From contig JAEWGI010000058.1 in NCBI GenBank assembly GCA_023388355.1, positions 1 to 48,801 of the forward strand: DNA of 48,801 bases, in the 5' to 3' direction. The position numbers and the translations under genes were made by a program. The notes under the pieces were generated by a model, which saw nothing but the letters and a program-made list of their open reading frames with translations, searched no databases and was not told the origin of the DNA. Source of the DNA: Pseudomonadota bacterium (lineage in GTDB: Bacteria; Pseudomonadota; Gammaproteobacteria; Xanthomonadales; Xanthomonadaceae). Shown here piece after piece: positions 46,536 through 48,801 of the stretch (positions are counted from its first letter, which is position 1; each line of letters starts with the position of its first letter).

Positions 46536-46575
46536 TCAGGTACATTTTCCCGACGCTGATGCGGGCCTGCCGCGT
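46536..46575. repeat. CAGGTACATTTTCCC repeat unit, interrupted copy
   Basis: Bases 46536-46560 are identical over 25 bases to 47922-47946, and similarity continues for about 15 more (CTGCCGCGT). It looks like the right half of a unit split by IS110. Confidence 0.75.
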
Positions 46576-46640
46576 GGCCGAACCTCCACGCTGCGTCCGA
46601 TGAGGGCTTCGATCCTGCTGCGGAAGAACGGTGGAAGAAC

Positions 46641-46859
46641 GGGGCCAGGTGTAGTTGAATCAGATGCTCCCTCTGCTCGTCGGCGTGGACGATGGGCAGG
46701 GCGCGTAGAGGCGAAGCGTCGGGTCTTGGCTTCGACCATCGGCAGGGCGTCGATGTCCCTAACAAGAACGAGGCCAGGTGTAGTTGTCGGACCAAGCAAG
46801 AACCGGGGTGATCGAACCTCGCCCCGTTCTCTTTAGAGGCTAAGTACACCTGGCCCCGC
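46641..46859. repeat. Three GGCCAGGTGTA motifs, two direct and one inverted
   Basis: GGGGCCAGGTGTAGTTG (46641-46657), AGGCCAGGTGTAGTTG (46771-46786) and, inverted, AGTACACCTGGCCCC (46844-46858) are spaced over 220 bases. They occupy most of the region between IS110 and the XRE operon. No intact gene lies between 46537 and 47044. Confidence 0.65.
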
Positions 46860-46927
46860 TATTCGCCGGCTTATTCGGGCGGTGCGCCGGCTCTTCCCCC
46901 GGCGCTCCGGCCCATTTGCCCGGGGAA

Positions 46928-46944
46928 TGGACAAATTTTGTCCA
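46928..46944. promoter_or_regulatory. Palindrome upstream of the XRE promoter
   Basis: TGGACAAA-T-TTTGTCCA is a perfect 8-bp inverted repeat with a one-base centre, 100 bases before the XRE gene. It is a probable protein-binding site. Its sequence differs from the two CTGTAAA operators downstream. Confidence 0.5.
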
Positions 46945-46974
46945 GATGCCGAATGCATCGCCCGGTCCTTCAGA

Positions 46975-46994
46975 CTGTAAAGAGTTCTTGACAG
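46975..46994. promoter_or_regulatory. Operator 1 (CTGTAAA half-sites) over the -35 box
   Basis: CTGTAAA-GAGTTC-TTGACAG is an inverted repeat with one mismatch and a six-base spacer. Its right half contains TTGACA, the -35 box at 46988-46993. Confidence 0.7.
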
Positions 46995-47017
46995 GCGCTC
47001 CGACCGCCCTGTAAAAG
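46988..47017 (+). promoter_or_regulatory. Promoter of the XRE operon
   Basis: A consensus -35 TTGACA (46988-46993) is followed after 18 bases by TAAAAG (47012-47017), with a TG just before it. Both hexamers are inside the two operator palindromes, so binding of the regulator would block RNA polymerase. Confidence 0.6.
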
Positions 47018-47029
47018 GTTCTTTACAGG
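47008..47029. promoter_or_regulatory. Operator 2 (perfect palindrome) over the -10 box
   Basis: CCTGTAAA-AGGTTC-TTTACAGG is a perfect 8-bp inverted repeat with a six-base spacer. Its centre is 34 bases from that of operator 1, roughly three helical turns. It ends 15 bases before the XRE start codon. Confidence 0.75.
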
Positions 47030-47044
47030 CAGGAGTGTCCGGTC

Positions 47045-47254
47045 ATGGAAAACCACCTGAAGCGGATGCGCGAGGACAAAGGCTGGAGCCAGGGCGAGCT
47101 GGCCCGGCGGCTCGGCGTCTCGCGCCAGACAATCAATGCGGTCGAGGCCGACAAATACGACCCCAGCCTGCCGCTGGCGCTGCGCATGGCGAAGCTGTTC
47201 GGCGTCGCCGTGCCCGAGCTGTTCGTCGACCACTGGGAACCCGAGGAGGAGTAA
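47045..47254 (+). CDS. XRE-family transcriptional regulator
   Basis: The protein has 69 residues and is essentially a single helix-turn-helix domain. The recognition region is WSQGELARRLGVSRQTINAV, and the C-terminal LPLALRMAKLFGVAVPELFV is typical of the short XRE type found with small membrane-protein operons. The two palindromes over its promoter strongly suggest autorepression. The ATG at 47045 follows GGAGTGTCCGGTC. The TAA stop shares its last A with the ATG of the next gene, so the two are coupled. Confidence 0.9.
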   Translation: MENHLKRMREDKGWSQGELARRLGVSRQTINAVEADKYDPSLPLALRMAKLFGVAVPELFVDHWEPEEE

Positions 47255-47901
47255 TGGACATGGCACAGACCACACCATCGAAGTGGCGAAAAGTCGCGAT
47301 TTCAACCGCCGTGGGCGCGGTGCTCGGCGTCCTCGGCATGGTCGCGCTCGCCCCCCTGCTCGAGAGCGGCCTGCTCGGCAGTGCGGGTAATTCGGAACTG
47401 CTCGCTGCGACCGTGGGGCTGGTTTACCTGGTCATGGCGCTGTGCATCGCGGTCGGGGTGGCAAGTCCCGGCCTTGGTGCCCGGTTCCTGAACATGGAGG
47501 ACGCGGACGAGTTGCGGGACCAACGCCGGCTGCTGGCCTATGCCGTGTCCTCCATGATTGCGATGGGCGGCGCGCTGATCGTGCTCGCGCTTGCGGGTCC
47601 CGGAGGCGTGGTACCGCAACCCACGGGGCTTGTGGCCGCGGTCGCGTTGTTCGCCACATGCGGCCCGCTGACATTCCTGCAGTGGCGGCACATGGACGAG
47701 TTGATGCGCAACGTCTCGAACGAAGCCGGGAATCTGGCGTTCCACCTGCTCCTGATTGCCGGTGGCGGCTGGGCGATGCTGGCGCATCTCGGTGTCGCGC
47801 GGGGGCCCGCGCCGCTCGACTGGCTGACGATGTTCTTCGGGCTCGTGCTGCTGGCCTCGTTCATCGCCATCGCGCGCCGGGGTATGCTCGCCCCGCGCTG
47901 A
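47254..47901 (+). CDS. Multi-pass membrane protein coupled to the XRE regulator
   Basis: The protein has 215 residues with about six hydrophobic helices, such as AVGAVLGVLGMVALAPLL, LVYLVMALCIAVGVA and LTMFFGLVLLASFIAIA. The central cytoplasmic stretch NMEDADELRDQRRLLAYAV and the later QWRHMDELMRNVSNEAGNLA are conserved-looking charged segments. The start overlaps the XRE stop (TAATG), with GAGGAGGAG acting as ribosome site inside the previous gene. Pairs of short XRE regulators with such membrane proteins are widespread but poorly characterised. I cannot name a function. Confidence 0.85.
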   Translation: MDMAQTTPSKWRKVAISTAVGAVLGVLGMVALAPLLESGLLGSAGNSELLAATVGLVYLVMALCIAVGVASPGLGARFLNMEDADELRDQRRLLAYAVSSMIAMGGALIVLALAGPGGVVPQPTGLVAAVALFATCGPLTFLQWRHMDELMRNVSNEAGNLAFHLLLIAGGGWAMLAHLGVARGPAPLDWLTMFFGLVLLASFIAIARRGMLAPR

Positions 47902-47910
47902 GCGGCGCGT

Positions 47911-47961
47911 GGGAAAAGGGGTCAGGTACATTTTCCCGACGCTGATTCAGGGCTGCCGCGT
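47911..47961. repeat. CAGGTACATTTTCCC repeat unit, uninterrupted copy
   Basis: GGGAAAAGGGG followed by TCAGGTACATTTTCCCGACG lies directly after the membrane-protein gene. It matches 46536-46575 and provides the reference for the IS110 insertion site. Confidence 0.7.
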
Positions 47962-47989
47962 CGGGTCGCCCAGTTCGTTGGAGGGAGCG

Positions 47990-48655
47990 ATGACACGGAA
48001 ATGGGCTCTGTTGCTGCCACTCATGCTGTCCGCTTGCGGTGCGGGAGAACGTGAGCCCGAGCGCCGCGAGCCGCAGCGGGCGGGACAACCGTTGAATCCC
48101 GTCGAGACCGCCGCGCGGGTGGCGGCGGTCCATGGATCGGCGGTGCTTGGCGACCAGGCGGGCGTGCGCCGGAACATGGAGGCGTTCAACGACGATTTCC
48201 GCAGGTCGATCAAGCTGGCCGACCCGGCCCGCAAAGTGGATCGCGAGGCCGCGCGATCGGCGATCCGGCACGTTGCGGGCGTCAGGTCGGTGGCATGGAT
48301 CGACCACGAGAACCTGCTGGTGATCGTGTCCAGCAATGAGGCCCGCAACCAGCGGACAATCGATGACATCTGCATGGAGCTGGAGCCGCTCGGAGATACC
48401 CTCGGCGTGGTGGTGAACCTGCAGAGCGGAGCGGCGCAGTCGGGCGACGAGCTGGAGATCCTCAGCCGGAATTGCCAGCTGGCGCCCGGGGACAGGGCCT
48501 TCATGCAGCGGCATCGGCAAGTGGACGTGGTGGCGCCGCAGCTGCGCGCCGAGCACAAGCGCAACAACGCCCGTCCGCCTGCCGATCCGGACCGTTTGAA
48601 GCGGGAGCAGGACGAAGCGATGCGGCTTCTGGAGGCCACGACTCCGGAGATGTGA
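47990..48655 (+). CDS. Lipoprotein of unknown function
   Basis: The protein has 221 residues. The lipoprotein signal TRKWALLLPLMLSACGAGE has a clear lipobox (L-S-A-C). A Glu/Arg/Pro-rich linker follows, then a mixed domain with AGVRSVAWIDHENLLVIVSS near the middle. Three cysteines besides the lipid anchor one are few and not in a known motif. The Arg/Glu-rich tail (DPDRLKREQDEAMRLLE) is probably helical. The ATG at 47990 follows GGAGGGAGCG; an in-frame ATG at 47909 lies in the repeat and is rejected. I do not recognise a family. Confidence 0.78.
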   Translation: MTRKWALLLPLMLSACGAGEREPERREPQRAGQPLNPVETAARVAAVHGSAVLGDQAGVRRNMEAFNDDFRRSIKLADPARKVDREAARSAIRHVAGVRSVAWIDHENLLVIVSSNEARNQRTIDDICMELEPLGDTLGVVVNLQSGAAQSGDELEILSRNCQLAPGDRAFMQRHRQVDVVAPQLRAEHKRNNARPPADPDRLKREQDEAMRLLEATTPEM

Positions 48656-48675
48656 GTATGCTTGCCGTGGAAAAA

Positions 48676-48801
48676 GGGGTCACCATTTCGCCGCCGGGGT
48701 CAATAGGCCCGCACAAGCCCCTCCCGGGTCCGGGCCGGAAGTTCGATGCCTGACTGATCCATCGTCTCCGGTAGTGTTCCGATGCGAGGCGGGTCCACCG
48801 C
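48676..48801. repeat. 126-bp direct repeat, copy B (cut by window end)
   Basis: It is identical to 45079-45204 and still matching at the last base. It is preceded here by AAAAA, giving an intact AAAAAGGGGTCA start, whereas copy A lacks the A-run. The minus-strand 33-codon tail ending in TGA (48801-48700) may be the true 3' end of a gene lying beyond the window. Confidence 0.85.

Larger units (their letters stand above)
45367..46536 (-). mobile_element. IS110-family element (ends inferred)
   Basis: The ends are inferred by comparison with an uninterrupted unit at 47911-47961 (GGGAAAAGGGG then TCAGGTACATTTTC). Its left half appears as GGAAAAAAGGT just before 45367, and its right half TCAGGTACATTTTC starts at 46536. 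The element between would be about 1.17 kb, with one transposase and non-coding ends of about 70 and 86 bases. IS110 elements lack long inverted ends and are known to target repeats. Boundaries are uncertain by a few bases. Confidence 0.6.

Noticed and set aside
45434..46849. Longer form of the IS110 transposase reaching to 46849
   Set aside because: The extra residues come from repeat DNA beyond the inferred IS end; the ATG at 46450 has a good ribosome site and the family start.

Overview
The window is about 70% GC, with dense gene packing, short or overlapping gene junctions and strongly GC-biased third codon positions. The gene content and order point to a gammaproteobacterium of the Xanthomonadaceae/Lysobacteraceae group (Luteimonas or Lysobacter-like). 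Signs of this are tyrS divergent from an M23 peptidase followed by anmK, a long membrane-anchored AlgC/XanA-type phosphohexomutase, speA/speE, and many TAnAAT-type -10 boxes without clear -35 boxes. The genus is an inference; no rRNA or tRNA gene is visible.

Positions 1-42187 are ordinary chromosome. 1-3155: envC (cut by the window edge) and gpmI in one operon, divergent from a secreted beta-helix-type repeat protein. 3381-7479: M28 peptidase, MAPEG protein, MgtC-like protein and tyrS. 7665-15520: M23/LytM peptidase, anmK, alpha/beta hydrolase, GH5 glycosidase, and a coupled xthA-ampG-small-gene operon. 15611-21539: yjdM, di-heme peroxidase, pyrE with a secreted coiled-coil protein, flavoprotein, Gfo/Idh oxidoreductase. 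21789-26694: a coaC-coaB-dut-algC run on the minus strand, divergent from radC. 27535-31546: argS, SPOR protein, a small hypothetical and an SDR. 31547-42187: metallo-hydrolase, speA, M48 peptidase, speE, P-II, ubiK, comM and an S9 peptidase.

Two themes link genes. Cell-wall remodelling and muropeptide recycling are represented by envC, the M23 peptidase, anmK and ampG, plus a SPOR protein. Polyamine and nitrogen metabolism are represented by speA, speE and a P-II protein.

From about 42190 to the end the window is accessory DNA. An ISL3-family element (28-bp imperfect inverted ends, no target duplication) truncates a low-GC fragment that resembles the C-terminus of a polymorphic (Rhs-like) toxin. 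That fragment is followed by a small membrane protein that could be its immunity partner. Next come an IS110-family element that appears to have inserted into a repeated intergenic unit, a XRE regulator with two palindromic operators over its own promoter and a translationally coupled membrane protein, and a lipoprotein. A direct repeat of at least 126 bp (45079-45204 and 48676-48801) encloses the last 3.6 kb.

Intergenic repeats are plentiful. The most striking is a composite MITE-like element of about 345-440 bp with inverted ends, present at about 18720-19082 and, in opposite orientation, at about 26932-27392, where it abuts a broken DUF433 gene. CoaBC, normally one bifunctional protein, is encoded here as two genes joined by a GTGA overlap.
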